A stretch of DNA of 64,000 nucleotides from Kribbella rubisoli. GTDB taxonomy: Bacteria > Actinomycetota > Actinomycetes > Propionibacteriales > Kribbellaceae. The stretch is from contig NZ_SHKR01000011.1 in NCBI RefSeq assembly GCF_004217145.1, positions 1,054,001 to 1,118,000 on the forward strand, given 5' to 3'. The translations under genes and the position numbers were made by a program. The notes beneath the pieces were generated by a model. It was given only the letters and a program-made list of their open reading frames with translations. It ran no database searches and had not been told where the DNA came from. Shown piece by piece: positions 54,769 to 64,000 of the stretch. Each line of letters begins with the position of its first letter. Position 1 is the stretch's first letter.

Positions 54769-55935
54769 GTGACAGTCACGGCGTTGCTCGACGGGCCGGG
54801 CGCGGACGTGCTCGCGGCGGCGTGTGCGGAGTACAAGCCTGGGCGTGAGCTCCAGTTGGTCGAGAAGCTCCGGCGCCGGTACGACGCGACGCTGGTGACT
54901 ACTGCTGTCACGCAAGCCGCACTGCGGCACCGGGCGGTCGCCAAGTTCGGTGCAGACGCTTCACGGATGTTCTTCACCCCGGACGGCCTCGAGCAGGCGA
55001 CGCGGACCACGGTCGGCACCCATCGCGCCGTACGCCTCGCAGCCGCCATGCCGGGCGCCAGCGTGGTCGACCTGGGGTGCGGGATCGGCGGTGACCTCAT
55101 CAGCGCCGCACGCGCCGGACTCCGGGTAACAGGTGTCGAGCGTGACCCCGAGACTGCAGCTACAGCCCGCGCCAACCTGGCCGCCCTCGGCCTGGCCGGT
55201 GAAGTACTAGTAGGTGAAGCCGAGTCGACCGACCTCACGCCGTACGACGTGGTGTTCGCAGACCCGGCCCGGCGCGCGGATGGTCGACGAGTGTTCGACC
55301 ACAACGCCTACTCGCCGCCGTGGACGTTCGTACTTGAGCTGCTGCAGCGCACTGCCTGCGTGAAGGTAGCGCCCGGCATCCCGCACGACGCGATCCCCGC
55401 TGGTGTGGAGGCGGAGTGGATCAGCGACTCCGGCGAGGTGAAAGAGGCCGCCCTGTGGTCCGGCCAGCTCTACGGGGGTACGCCGCGCCGCGCGACGCTC
55501 CTGCCCAGCGAGGCCACTGTCTCGGACGCACCGGAGGCGGAGGTCGGTCCGGTCGGTCAGTACATCTACGAGCCCGATGGTGCGGTTGTACGAGCCGGCC
55601 TGGTCACTGCGGTCGCCGCAGCAGTGGACGGCTGGCTGCTGGATCCACGCATCGCTTACGTCACCGCAGCGGAGTACGTCGCGACTCCGCTCGCTTCGGC
55701 GTACGAGGTGGTTGAAGAGCTGCCCTACAAGGAGAAGGCGCTGCGCTCGTGGGTTCGTAGCCAGGACATCGGGACGCTGGAGATCAAGAAGCGCGGCGTG
55801 GACCTGGACCCAGCCCAACTGCGGAAGAAGCTCGCCCCGAAGGGCTCGGCGTCGGCGACGCTGATCATCACGCGCATCGGCCGGGACGCGGTCGCCTACT
55901 CCTGCCACAGACTGGTCGACCGCTATGGCCGATGA
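54769..55935 (+). CDS. Class I SAM-dependent methyltransferase with THUMP-like C-terminal domain
   Basis: The 388-residue protein has motif I VVDLGCGIGGDLISAARAG, VTGVERDPETAATARANL and VVFADPARRADGRRVF, a pattern of the THUMP-like methyltransferases of actinobacteria. The C-terminal part (IKKRGVDLDPAQLRKKL) is the THUMP-like domain. A TAGAGT -10 ends seven bases before the GTG and overlaps the previous stop, so it may be leaderless. It overlaps the AraC gene by 11 bases. RNA is a likely substrate (inference). Confidence 0.85.
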   Translation: MTVTALLDGPGADVLAAACAEYKPGRELQLVEKLRRRYDATLVTTAVTQAALRHRAVAKFGADASRMFFTPDGLEQATRTTVGTHRAVRLAAAMPGASVVDLGCGIGGDLISAARAGLRVTGVERDPETAATARANLAALGLAGEVLVGEAESTDLTPYDVVFADPARRADGRRVFDHNAYSPPWTFVLELLQRTACVKVAPGIPHDAIPAGVEAEWISDSGEVKEAALWSGQLYGGTPRRATLLPSEATVSDAPEAEVGPVGQYIYEPDGAVVRAGLVTAVAAAVDGWLLDPRIAYVTAAEYVATPLASAYEVVEELPYKEKALRSWVRSQDIGTLEIKKRGVDLDPAQLRKKLAPKGSASATLIITRIGRDAVAYSCHRLVDRYGR

Positions 55936-56722
55936 CACCCAACCACTCCGTTCAGAGCTCTTTCCTTCTGCCGGCGCGCACGAGTGGGCCTCCGGCGGCA
56001 CGAGCTCCGTGCAGACGCACGAGGAAGGGCATCTGGTGTACGCCGCCCGCGGCGTACTGTCCGTGCACACCGAGCGGGGTACGTCGATCGTCCCCGCCAA
56101 CCGAGTCGCGTGGACGCCGGCCGGGTTCACACACCAGCACCGCGCGCACGGCGAGACCGACATGCGGATCGTGTTCCTGTCCGCCGCGCTCGCCCGGCAC
56201 ATCCCGGACCGCCCTGCCGTATTCCTGGCCTCCGGCCTGGCCCGCGAAATACTGCTCGCCCTCACCAGCCGTCAGCTTGACGACGCCGCTCGTGCCCGCC
56301 TCCAGCGAGTCCTCGTCGACGAGCTCCACGAAGCGACCGAGCAGCCACTCCAGCTCCCGGAGCCACGCGACGATCGCCTGCGCACGATCGCCCAGCACCT
56401 CCGCGAGAACCCGGCGGACAACACCTCACTGGCCGAGCTGGGACGCAAGGCCGGCGCAGGCGCCCGCACCCTCAGCCGCCTGTTCCGCGACGAACTCGGC
56501 ATGACGTACTACGAATGGCGCACGCAGCTGCGGATCTACCACGCCCTCGTGCTGCTCGCCGACGGCCACGACACGACGTACGTCGCGCATGCCTGCGGCT
56601 GGGCGAACCCGAGCGGTTTCATCGCGGCGTTCGCCGCCGTCGTCGGAACAACTCCGGGACGCCACTTGCGTTCGACGCATATTCGAACATATGATCGATC
56701 TCGCGAGCGGGTCTCCGGGTGA
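55925..56722 (+). CDS. AraC family transcriptional regulator
   Basis: The 265-residue protein has an N-terminal cupin (HLVYAARGVLSVHTERGTSIVPANRVAWTPAGFTHQH) and a C-terminal double HTH (SLAELGRKAGAGARTLSRLF and YVAHACGWANPSGFIAAF). It overlaps the methyltransferase gene, but the two roles need not be linked. Target unknown. Confidence 0.9.
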   Translation: MADDTQPLRSELFPSAGAHEWASGGTSSVQTHEEGHLVYAARGVLSVHTERGTSIVPANRVAWTPAGFTHQHRAHGETDMRIVFLSAALARHIPDRPAVFLASGLAREILLALTSRQLDDAARARLQRVLVDELHEATEQPLQLPEPRDDRLRTIAQHLRENPADNTSLAELGRKAGAGARTLSRLFRDELGMTYYEWRTQLRIYHALVLLADGHDTTYVAHACGWANPSGFIAAFAAVVGTTPGRHLRSTHIRTYDRSRERVSG

Positions 56723-56919
56723 CAAGCCGGCGGGCGAGGTGCTGCGTCTGCTGCTGCTGTACTCACCCGGAGGCCCGCCACTAACTGCTACAGCGCGTTC
56801 AACCGTGATTCACCTGGGTGCGGGAGGCTGGCATGAGAACCGGTTGGCCGCTGACCGTTCGCCTGGGGAGCAAGCGGTGCGCGTTACCCCCGGGCCTCTG
56901 CCACCACGCTCGGTGCGAG

Positions 56920-57633
56920 CTATCCCGCCACGCGGAAGCGTTCCTTCACCGGCAACCGGAGCCGCGCCAGCGCAATGCCGCCGATCGCCGACGCCACCTG
57001 GGCGCCGACCTCCGGCAACTGCTCGCTGCCACCGCCACCCGGCGTCTGCCTGACGAAGTCGGCCACCAGGCGATCCCAGTCCTTCGGGCGCCGCAGCATC
57101 GCATGCCCTTCACCCGCGAGCGAATACGTCGTCACCGCCACCCCAGCCGCCCGTAGTCTCCGGGCGTACGCCGTCGTGCCGGCCGGATCGGTGATCGTGT
57201 CGTCAGTGCCGTGCACGAACGTGACGGGCGCCCTCAGCGCGACGAGCGGTTCGCCGGCAGGCAACCACGGGGCCAGTGCGAGCACACCCCCGACCCGCGG
57301 ATGATCGCCGGCAGCGACAACCGCACGCCCACCCATGGAATGCCCGATCAGAAACACCTTCGAGATCACCGGCGGCAGCTCGTCCAGGACGGTCCGCAGA
57401 TCAACGGCAGCGTCACCGCCGTCGTTCCATCCCCGGAAGCGATACCTCAACAACCCCACACCGGCGTCCGGTGCGGCCGAGCTCGCGACCGACGCGAAGG
57501 GCCACATCCGCAGCAGCGCGGGCCGCCACAGGTGCGGATCGGCGTGTGAATGTTCCTGCCCGCCATGCGCGAGCAACACCAGATCAGTCGCCCCTGCCGG
57601 GTGCCGGACGAGATCGACACCCGGAGACCTCAC
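56920..57633 (-). CDS. Alpha/beta hydrolase
   Basis: The 237-residue protein has LVLLAHGGQEHSH, the nucleophile elbow LIGHSMGGRAVV, TFVHGTDDTITDP and GEGHAML, giving Ser, Asp and His. The GTG overlaps the upstream GNAT stop by four bases, so it is the last gene of the alr-t6A operon here. Substrate unknown. Confidence 0.85.
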   Translation of the reverse strand: MRSPGVDLVRHPAGATDLVLLAHGGQEHSHADPHLWRPALLRMWPFASVASSAAPDAGVGLLRYRFRGWNDGGDAAVDLRTVLDELPPVISKVFLIGHSMGGRAVVAAGDHPRVGGVLALAPWLPAGEPLVALRAPVTFVHGTDDTITDPAGTTAYARRLRAAGVAVTTYSLAGEGHAMLRRPKDWDRLVADFVRQTPGGGGSEQLPEVGAQVASAIGGIALARLRLPVKERFRVAG

Positions 57634-58076
57634 GGCTGCGTGTACAGCTCGGTCGGATCCTGCCGGATGGCCATCATCCGCCCCGGCTGCGTCTCGGTGA
57701 AGCCGTACGAACGGTAAAGCTCGTGCGCGTCGGCAGTCGCCAGCAGCACCTGCCGCAGGCCCTTCAGCTCCGGATGGTCGAGCAAGGTCGAAACGACGAA
57801 CCGTCCCAGACCGTGTCCACGGTGCGACTCCAGGACGAACACATCGGCCAGCCACGCGAACGTGGCCCGGTCGGTCACCATTCGCGCGTACGCGACCATC
57901 GCTCCGTCCGCGTCGTACACCCCGAGGTTGAGGGAGCCCGCGATCGCCTTCTCCACGATGTCGCGCGGGATCCCGGCCGCCCAGTACGACGTACTCAGGA
58001 AGCCTTGCACCACGCCCGCGTCGATGCGCTCCGCGTCGTCGTCCGCCTCGAAGCCGTCCGCCCCGGTCCATCTCAC
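57630..58076 (-). CDS. GNAT family N-acetyltransferase
   Basis: The 148-residue domain has [20 protein letters not shown] and [11 protein letters not shown]. The GTG overlaps the tsaD stop by four bases. It is a second acetyltransferase of this operon and is distinct from RimI. Confidence 0.88.
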   Translation of the reverse strand: MRWTGADGFEADDDAERIDAGVVQGFLSTSYWAAGIPRDIVEKAIAGSLNLGVYDADGAMVAYARMVTDRATFAWLADVFVLESHRGHGLGRFVVSTLLDHPELKGLRQVLLATADAHELYRSYGFTETQPGRMMAIRQDPTELYTQP

Positions 58077-59122
58077 TTGTTCAGCACCTCCGTGATCGGC
58101 ATCGACGAGTCAGCCGGAAGATCCAGCGGCGACGGCGCCTTCCCGGCCCGGACCAGCTCCGAGCCCAGCGCGGCGACCATCGCACCGTTGTCGGTGCACA
58201 GCCCCGGTCGCGGCACCCGTACGGCGATACCTGCCGCGGAGGCGCGCTCCTCGGCCATCACCCGGAGCCGCGAGTTCGCCGCGACGCCGCCGCCGATCAG
58301 CAGGTGCTCGAAGCCGCGGTCCTTGCACGCGTCGATCGCCTTGCGGGTGAGTACGTCGCAGACCGCCTCCTGGAAGGCCGCCGCGACATGGTTCACCGGC
58401 ACGTCCTCACCGTCCCGCCGCCGCGCCTCGACCCAGCGCGCGACCGCGGTCTTCAACCCGGAGAACGAGAAGTCGAACCGGTGCCGCTCGAGATCGCGCT
58501 GCGATGTCAGCCCGCGCGGGAAGGTCACGTACAACCGGTCGCCGCCGTCCCGCGCCGCTTTGTCGATGTACGGGCCACCGGGGAACGGCAGCCCGAGTAC
58601 GCGCGCGACCTTGTCGAACGCCTCACCCGCTGCGTCGTCGATCGTGCTGCCCATCGGCACGACGCCGTCGGTGATGTCCTCGACCGACAGCAGCGACGAG
58701 TGCCCACCGGACACCAGCATCGCGACGCAGCCCTTCGGCAGATCACCGTGCTCCAACGTGTCGACGGCGACGTGGGCCGCCAGGTGGTTCACGCCGTACA
58801 GCGGCTTGCCGAGCGACAGCGCCAAACCCTTGGCGGCGGCGACTCCGACCAACAGCGCGCCGGCGAGCCCGGGCCCGCTGGTCACGGCGACCGCGTCGAC
58901 GTCGGTCGGCTTGATGCCGGCCGTCTCGCACGCACGCCGGATCGTCGGCACCATCGCCTCGAGATGCGCGCGACTGGCCACCTCCGGTACGACGCCGCCG
59001 AACCGGGCGTGCTCCTCGACACTCGACGCGATCGCGTCGGCGAGCAGCGTCTGCCCGCGCACGATCCCGACGCCGGTCTCGTCGCACGACGTCTCGATCC
59101 CCAGGATCAGGGGCTCACTCAT
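58073..59122 (-). CDS. tsaD: tRNA N6-adenosine threonylcarbamoyltransferase
   Basis: The 349-residue enzyme transfers threonylcarbamoyl to A37 of ANN-decoding tRNAs. It has [12 protein letters not shown], the metal ligands VNHLAAH (His113, His117), [10 protein letters not shown] and [11 protein letters not shown]. It overlaps rimI by eight bases. Confidence 0.97.
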   Translation of the reverse strand: MSEPLILGIETSCDETGVGIVRGQTLLADAIASSVEEHARFGGVVPEVASRAHLEAMVPTIRRACETAGIKPTDVDAVAVTSGPGLAGALLVGVAAAKGLALSLGKPLYGVNHLAAHVAVDTLEHGDLPKGCVAMLVSGGHSSLLSVEDITDGVVPMGSTIDDAAGEAFDKVARVLGLPFPGGPYIDKAARDGGDRLYVTFPRGLTSQRDLERHRFDFSFSGLKTAVARWVEARRRDGEDVPVNHVAAAFQEAVCDVLTRKAIDACKDRGFEHLLIGGGVAANSRLRVMAEERASAAGIAVRVPRPGLCTDNGAMVAALGSELVRAGKAPSPLDLPADSSMPITEVLNK

Positions 59123-59564
59123 CGATCCTCCACCGCATGATCACCGCATCCTCGCCGTCACCGTAGTACCCACGCCGCCGGCTGATCTCCTCGAACCCGA
59201 AGCCCGCGTACAGGCCCCGCGCCGATTCATTGCTCAAGGCAACTTCTAGTAGAACCGTCCGGCCCGCACAGCGGTCCAGGGCCGCCGTCATCAGCTGGCC
59301 GCCGATCCCGGTCCGCCGCTCGTCCGGGGCCACCGCGATCCGCAGTACCTCGACCACGTCCTCGACCACCGGCGGCAGCAGCAGTACGACGTACCCGACG
59401 ACAGCGCCTTCGTCCGCGACCAGGATCACCCGGTCCTCGGACAACCGCTCGAACTCGTCCGACCAGCCGACCGTACTCCAGGCCTGCGGCCCGAAGCAGA
59501 GCTCGTCCAACGCGACCAGCGCGGGTTGATCGTCCGCACGAGCCGCTCTGATCGCAGGTCTCAC
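59115..59564 (-). CDS. rimI: Ribosomal protein bS18-alanine N-acetyltransferase
   Basis: The 149-residue GNAT has [17 protein letters not shown] and [22 protein letters not shown], the RimI end motif. It lies between tsaB and tsaD as usual in actinobacteria, with overlaps on both sides. Confidence 0.92.
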   Translation of the reverse strand: MRPAIRAARADDQPALVALDELCFGPQAWSTVGWSDEFERLSEDRVILVADEGAVVGYVVLLLPPVVEDVVEVLRIAVAPDERRTGIGGQLMTAALDRCAGRTVLLEVALSNESARGLYAGFGFEEISRRRGYYGDGEDAVIMRWRIDE

Positions 59565-60220
59565 AGCACGCTCTTGGGCCCGGCAGACATCGTCACGTCC
59601 GGCCGGCGCAGGTACAGCGGATCCGGAGCCACAACCTCGAGCGTCCGAGTCGCCACGCCCGTCGCGAGCACCTCGGCCGACGGGTACTCCGCAACGTCGG
59701 CATCCGCCACGCCCAGCACGTCGGCGTACAGCGCTGCTCCGCGACCGATCACCGGCAGACCGGACAGCACATGCGCGACCTCGGCCGGCTTGTCGACCGC
59801 GGGTCCTTCCAGCCGACGACGGCTGCCGTCCGCGGCCGGGCCGTCGTACAGCGCCCAGTAGATCTCCTTGCGCCGCGCGTCCGTCGCAACCGCGACAGGC
59901 AGGGTCAGCGACGACTGCCGCGCGAGGATGTCCAGGCTGCAGACGCCGGAGACCTCGATGCCCAGCGCCTCACCCATCGTCCGCGCAGTCACCAGGCCGA
60001 CCCGCAACCCCGTGAACGGACCAGGACCGACGCCGACTGCAATGCCAGTCAGGTCGCGCGGCGTCGCGCCCGCGGATTCCAGCGCCGCTGCGATCGCGGG
60101 CGCAAGCAACTCTCCATGGCGCAGCGCGTCCACGGTTGTCGACGAGGCAACGATCTCGCCCGTCGGGGTGGCCAGCGCGACCGTGACCGCGGCGCTCGAG
60201 GTGTCAAAGGCAAGCAACAT
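59561..60220 (-). CDS. tsaB: t6A synthesis protein TsaB
   Basis: The 219-residue ASKHA-fold protein has LLAFDTSSAAVTVAL and IAVGVGPGPFTGLRVGL. It scaffolds TsaD and TsaE in t6A synthesis. Its end overlaps rimI by four bases. Confidence 0.95.
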   Translation of the reverse strand: MLLAFDTSSAAVTVALATPTGEIVASSTTVDALRHGELLAPAIAAALESAGATPRDLTGIAVGVGPGPFTGLRVGLVTARTMGEALGIEVSGVCSLDILARQSSLTLPVAVATDARRKEIYWALYDGPAADGSRRRLEGPAVDKPAEVAHVLSGLPVIGRGAALYADVLGVADADVAEYPSAEVLATGVATRTLEVVAPDPLYLRRPDVTMSAGPKSVL

Positions 60221-60221
60221 G

Positions 60222-61148
60222 TCAGTTCTTCTCCAGTACAGACACCCGTACGCCGGACGCCGCCCAGCGCGAACCCACCGCCGTGATCCGCAGCGCTCGC
60301 GTCTCGTCGGTGTCGTCGTCGCCGCGGGTGATCACGATCTCGATGCGGTCCTGCGCCAACGACTCGGCGATGCCGTGGCCCCATTCGACCACCGTGACCG
60401 CATCCTCCAGACTCGCGTCCAGATCAAGGTCGTCCAGCTCGGCGAATCCACCGAGCCGGTAAGCGTCGACGTGCACCAAAGCCGGCCCGCCCGACAACGA
60501 GGGATGCACCCGCGAGATCACGAAGGTCGGCGACGTCACAGCGCCCCGCACCTTCAGTCCGGCACCGAGTCCCTGGGTGAACGTCGTCTTGCCCGCTCCC
60601 AGATCGCCGGACAGTACGAGCAGGTCGCCTGCCCGGAGCTGACCGGCCAGTTCTTCGGCGATCGCCTGCATGTCCTCGGCCGTCGGAACAGTCAGCTCGA
60701 TGGGCAGAGCCTTCGCATAGATCAGGTTCTGCGCTTGCTGGTCGACCACGGAGTACCCACGGCGCCGCCAGAACTCCACGGTGTCCGGCAGCTCGACGCG
60801 CGCGATCAGGTTCACCCGGCTGAGCCCACGGCGTACGGCGACCTCCTCGGCGCAGCCGACCATCGCCGAGGCGACGCCGCGGGCCTGGCTGCGCGGGTCG
60901 ACGGAGACGCGTCGCAGGTTGAGGACGTCGCCGGTCTGCTCGAACAGCATCGCGCCCACCGGGGCGCCGTCGATCAGCACCAGCAACCCGCCGTGCTCGG
61001 CAACGGCCGCGGCAACGGTGGTCGCGTTCTCGGACAGCGCCGTCGACGGCGGGTCGAGCACCCGGCGTGCAGAGAAGGCGTGGTGGATCACGGTCACGAT
61101 GTCGTCGACGTGCTCGGCTGTTGCGTCGACGACGTGCAGGTCGGTCAT
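60222..61148 (-). CDS. tsaE: GNAT-TsaE fusion protein
   Basis: The 308-residue protein has an N-terminal GNAT domain (acetyl-CoA loop SQARGVASAM near 87-96) and a C-terminal TsaE ATPase with Walker A GDLGAGKTT (181-189), TSPTFVISRV, LVHVDAYRL and VEWGHGI. Stand-alone TsaE is about 150 residues. It ends one base before tsaB. The role of the fused acetyltransferase is unknown. Confidence 0.9.
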   Translation of the reverse strand: MTDLHVVDATAEHVDDIVTVIHHAFSARRVLDPPSTALSENATTVAAAVAEHGGLLVLIDGAPVGAMLFEQTGDVLNLRRVSVDPRSQARGVASAMVGCAEEVAVRRGLSRVNLIARVELPDTVEFWRRRGYSVVDQQAQNLIYAKALPIELTVPTAEDMQAIAEELAGQLRAGDLLVLSGDLGAGKTTFTQGLGAGLKVRGAVTSPTFVISRVHPSLSGGPALVHVDAYRLGGFAELDDLDLDASLEDAVTVVEWGHGIAESLAQDRIEIVITRGDDDTDETRALRITAVGSRWAASGVRVSVLEKN

Positions 61149-62263
61149 ACGTGTCCTAAGGATTGTTCGGCTCGTTCGATCATCCCAAGGAGGGCTGCGG
61201 TGAATTCACGGTGGTGCTCGATCAGGCCCAGGTGGCCGCAGTTCTTCACCTCGACGAGCTCGGCGCCGGGCACCCGCCGGACGATCTCCTCGGCGTGCGC
61301 GAACGGCGTCAGCTGATCCTTGTCGCCGCCGATCACCACGCACTCGACCTTCTGCAGCGGCTCGAGGGAGTCGAACTTGTCGTGCAGCGCGAAGATCGGG
61401 TAGAACTCCGCGATCACCTCGATCGGCGTGGCCGCGATCATCTCGTTGACGAACTCGGTGAACGCCGGCGGCACCTCGGAGCCGAACGAGTACTTCCGGG
61501 TCAGCAGGTAGCTGATGTCCGAGCCGGCCTTCCGGCTGCGCTCGACCACATCGGGGATCCGCGCCAGTGCGGCGACCGTCGGCGTCGCGAGGGACCGCGC
61601 GAGCATGCCGAGCTTGCCCGGGAAAACGATCGGTACGCCGTCCAGCCCGCCCGCGCTGGTCGAGCACAGGCCGACGCCGATCACCCGGTCGCCGAAGAGC
61701 TCCGGGTGCTGCTCGGCCAGCGCCATGATCGTCATGCCGCCCATCGAGTGACCGATCAGGATCACCGGCCCGGTCGGCGCGAACCGCTCGATGATTCCGT
61801 ACAGGTCCATACCGAGCTGGTCGATGCTGACGTGCGACTTCGGCGACCGCCCGGACCGGCCGTGCGAACGCTGGTCGTAGAACACCATCGTGCCGATGCC
61901 GGCCAGGTCGCGGCGCTCGAAGTGCCAGGCGTCCATGTTCAGCCCGTAGCCGTGCGCGAAGATCACGGTCAGGTCCTCGGGCGGCAGCGGTAGCTTCCGG
62001 CCGAGTCGGCGCTTGGGCGGCGGAGCAGGTCGCCGGGATCGCTTCAGCTCGTCCACTTCGACGTACAGCTCGACGCCGTCGTCAGCGGTGAAAATGTGCG
62101 CCGTACCTCGTTGCGAGCCGAACGGCTCCGCCTCGAGTTGCTTGCGCTGACCCGATCGCCGGCCGATGACTGTGCGCTCGACCGCGACTCCGGCCGCGGC
62201 GCCGGCAGCGAGCACACCGACCGCGGCCCCGATCAGACCAGCAGTCCGCCCTGCTTTGGACAT
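61145..62263 (-). CDS. Alpha/beta hydrolase with N-terminal hydrophobic segment
   Basis: The 372-residue protein starts with a hydrophobic helix (about 7-28), then VIFAHGYGLNMDAWHFE, LIGHSMGGMTIM (nucleophile) and KNCGHLGLIEHH. It lies between alr and tsaE as in other actinobacteria, overlapping tsaE by four bases. It may be membrane-anchored. Substrate unknown. Confidence 0.88.
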   Translation of the reverse strand: MSKAGRTAGLIGAAVGVLAAGAAAGVAVERTVIGRRSGQRKQLEAEPFGSQRGTAHIFTADDGVELYVEVDELKRSRRPAPPPKRRLGRKLPLPPEDLTVIFAHGYGLNMDAWHFERRDLAGIGTMVFYDQRSHGRSGRSPKSHVSIDQLGMDLYGIIERFAPTGPVILIGHSMGGMTIMALAEQHPELFGDRVIGVGLCSTSAGGLDGVPIVFPGKLGMLARSLATPTVAALARIPDVVERSRKAGSDISYLLTRKYSFGSEVPPAFTEFVNEMIAATPIEVIAEFYPIFALHDKFDSLEPLQKVECVVIGGDKDQLTPFAHAEEIVRRVPGAELVEVKNCGHLGLIEHHREFTAALLGMIERAEQSLGHV

Positions 62264-62269
62264 GCTGGT

Positions 62270-63448
62270 CTACCTTTCGGCTGGGGCGGTGGGGCGGGGA
62301 AGGAATTCAGCGCTGTCGACGTACCTGCGCGGGATCCTTGCGCCCAGGCGGGTGACGATCTCGTAGTTGATGGTGCCGGCCGCGTCGGCCCAGTCGTCCG
62401 CCGTCGGCTCGCCCGACGTACCCGGACCGAACAGCACGACCTCGTCGCCCGCGGCGGCCTCGTCGTCCTCGAGGTTGACCACGCACTGATCCATACAGAT
62501 CCGGCCGACGACAGTACGGCGCCGGCCGCCCGCCTGGACCGGAGCCCCGTTCGACGCGTGCCGCGGCAGACCGTCGCCGTACCCGAGCGGGATCAGGCCG
62601 AGCGTCGACGGACGCGGCGCGGTCCAGGTCAGGCCGTACGAGACACCCGCACCGGCCGGCACGCGCTTGACCATCGCGAGCCGCGCCTTCAACGTCATTG
62701 CCGGCCTCAGCCCGAGCTCGGACGACGGCAGCGCATGCCCGAACGGCGACAGGCCGTACGTCGCGACGCCCGGCCGGACCAGGTTGAAATGCGTCTCCGG
62801 CAGCGCGAGCGTCGCACCCGAGTTCGCCAGGTGCTTGAACTCGGCGTCGATGCCGAACGACTCCGCGACCTCGACCGCCTCGGTGAACGTCGCCAGCTGG
62901 GACTCGTTCACCGGGCTCTTCGGCTCGTCGGACGACGCCAGATGCGACCAGATCCCCTTGACCTCGATCCGCCCGGCCGCCTGCTCGCGCACCGCGGCCC
63001 GGATCAACGCCGGCCACTCCTCGGGTACGGCGCCACCGCGCGACATGCCCGTGTCGATCTTGAGGTGCACGCGGGCGGGCCGGTCCGTGACGCCCGCCGC
63101 CAGCTCGTCGATCTCCCACGGAGCCCCCGCGGACAGGTCGATGCCGGCGTCGATCGCGTCGGTCAGCGGCTCGCCCGGCGTGGTCAGCCAGCAGAAGATC
63201 GGTCCGGTGTCACCGGCCTCGCGCAGCGCGAGTGCCTCCTCGAGCACCGCGGCACCGATCCAGCCCGCACCGGCCTCGCGGGCAGCACGGGCGACCTGCA
63301 CCATCCCGTGCCCGTAGCCGTCGGCCTTGACCACGGTCATCACCTGCGCGCCCTCAGCACGGGCACGCAACGTGGTCACGTTGTGGCGGATCGCAGCGAG
63401 ATCGACGACCGCCTCAGCGCGGACCGGACGTGACTGAGGAGTAGACAT
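62270..63448 (-). CDS. alr: Alanine racemase
   Basis: The 392-residue PLP enzyme makes D-alanine for peptidoglycan. The PLP Lys41 is in VVKADGYGHG, LKIDTGMSRGG binds cofactor, GAGVSYGLTW carries the catalytic Tyr, and GRICMDQCVV is a family motif. It is six bases upstream of the hydrolase gene. Confidence 0.97.
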   Translation of the reverse strand: MSTPQSRPVRAEAVVDLAAIRHNVTTLRARAEGAQVMTVVKADGYGHGMVQVARAAREAGAGWIGAAVLEEALALREAGDTGPIFCWLTTPGEPLTDAIDAGIDLSAGAPWEIDELAAGVTDRPARVHLKIDTGMSRGGAVPEEWPALIRAAVREQAAGRIEVKGIWSHLASSDEPKSPVNESQLATFTEAVEVAESFGIDAEFKHLANSGATLALPETHFNLVRPGVATYGLSPFGHALPSSELGLRPAMTLKARLAMVKRVPAGAGVSYGLTWTAPRPSTLGLIPLGYGDGLPRHASNGAPVQAGGRRRTVVGRICMDQCVVNLEDDEAAAGDEVVLFGPGTSGEPTADDWADAAGTINYEIVTRLGARIPRRYVDSAEFLPRPTAPAER

Positions 63449-63463
63449 GGTTGGTCCAGTGTC

Positions 63464-64000
63464 TCAGGCGGCGTCGATCAGGTCGGCGAGGGCCGCCATG
63501 TTGTGGAAAACCGTATCCGCATCGGAAAGTTTCGCCCTGTCCGTCATGCCTGCGTATCCGAACACCTTCATACCGGCCGCGACGGCCGCCGAGACACCCA
63601 GCGGGCTGTCCTCGATCACGAGGCATTCGGCCGGCTTCACACCCATCGAACCGGCCGCATGCAGGAACAGATCCGGCGCGGGCTTGCCGTGCGCAACGTC
63701 CTCGGCGCTGAAGATCCGCCCCTCGAACCGGTGCAGGAACCCGACCGCGGTCAACGCCGTACGGATCCGCTGATGGGTGCCGGAGGAGGCCAGGCAGTAG
63801 GTGACGCCGCGGGCGTCCAGGTGATCGAGGACAGCCTCAACGCCCTCGATCGCCTGGAGCTGGGCGAATCCCTCGAAGAGCCGCTGGTGGTACCGGTCCT
63901 CGAGGTCCGCCGGCAGCGGGTGCCCCAACTGCGCCTCGGTCTTCTGCCGCATCGAGGCCATCGAGCCGCCCATGAAGTCCCGCACGGTTTCCTCGAAGGT
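63464..64000 (-). CDS. HAD family hydrolase, phosphatase/phosphomutase type (5' end outside window)
   Basis: The frame runs off the right edge, so the N-terminus with the first catalytic Asp is missing. Visible motifs are the second-motif SSGTHQRI, GKPAPDLFLHAA and LVIEDSPLGVSAAVAAGMKVFGY, as in beta-phosphoglucomutase-like HAD enzymes. It ends 15 bases before the alr ATG and is probably cotranscribed. Substrate unknown. Confidence 0.88.
   Translation of the reverse strand, partial: TFEETVRDFMGGSMASMRQKTEAQLGHPLPADLEDRYHQRLFEGFAQLQAIEGVEAVLDHLDARGVTYCLASSGTHQRIRTALTAVGFLHRFEGRIFSAEDVAHGKPAPDLFLHAAGSMGVKPAECLVIEDSPLGVSAAVAAGMKVFGYAGMTDRAKLSDADTVFHNMAALADLIDAA

Overview
The window is from a high-GC actinomycete. 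GC-rich third codon positions, many GTG starts, 1- to 4-base stop/start overlaps, apparently leaderless promoters and a gene order like that of Mycobacterium tuberculosis (alr, tsaE, tsaB, rimI, tsaD, groES, groEL1, sigD, rsdA, guaB2, guaB3, choD) all point there. The gene mix (GH6 enzyme, guanyl RNase, many GNATs, two PASTA lipoprotein-like genes) fits the Nocardioidales/Kribbella group, but the genus is inference.

Layout. 1-10.7 kb: a Fic protein cut by the left edge, GNATs, a secreted RNase, a GH6 enzyme, stand-alone groEL2 with two CIRCE operators, an ECF sigma operon with two PASTA paralogues, PspC and GDPD. 10.7-17.3 kb: an asymmetric heterodimeric ABC exporter, a short Erm-like methyltransferase, CapA, and an XRE/MetAP pair sharing a palindromic promoter. 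17.3-23.4 kb: a 9-bp minisatellite, a GNAT, a radical SAM protein, then a 3.46-kb segment (19907-23362) bounded by a 17-bp direct repeat and 24-bp inverted repeats. It holds an IS110-family transposase, a membrane protein and a lincosamide/aminoglycoside nucleotidyltransferase-like gene. 23.4-29.4 kb: YCII, NmrA/TetR, an EEP phosphatase, an ArsR-type regulator and guaA.

29.4-38.1 kb is a biotin region: bioA-bioF-bioD-P450 is one overlapping operon, and bioB overlaps a Cys-rich gene that matches the biotin synthase auxiliary protein. Between them lie a zeta-toxin-like gene with an acidic partner, two tiny hydrophilic proteins behind duplicated leaders, and a MiaA-like prenyltransferase with a basic tail. 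38.1-38.7 kb carries a strongly structured intergenic segment ending in a terminator, the best candidate non-coding RNA here. 38.7-47.1 kb: ChoD-like GMC oxidoreductase, an aldehyde dehydrogenase, a TPR protein, a DinB/SnoaL fusion, an L7/L12-like protein, a hydrolase and GuaB3. Two intergenic gaps here consist of copies of one dispersed repeat.

47.1-64 kb is the conserved core: guaB, rsdA-sigD, groEL1-groES with two CIRCE elements, then the t6A operon (tsaE fused to a GNAT domain, tsaB, rimI, tsaD) downstream of alr and a HAD hydrolase cut by the right edge. The genes cover guanine nucleotide synthesis, chaperones, tRNA t6A modification, biotin synthesis and cell-wall D-alanine supply. Start sites were chosen from ribosome-binding sites, overlaps or -10 placement, and several are shorter than the longest open frame.
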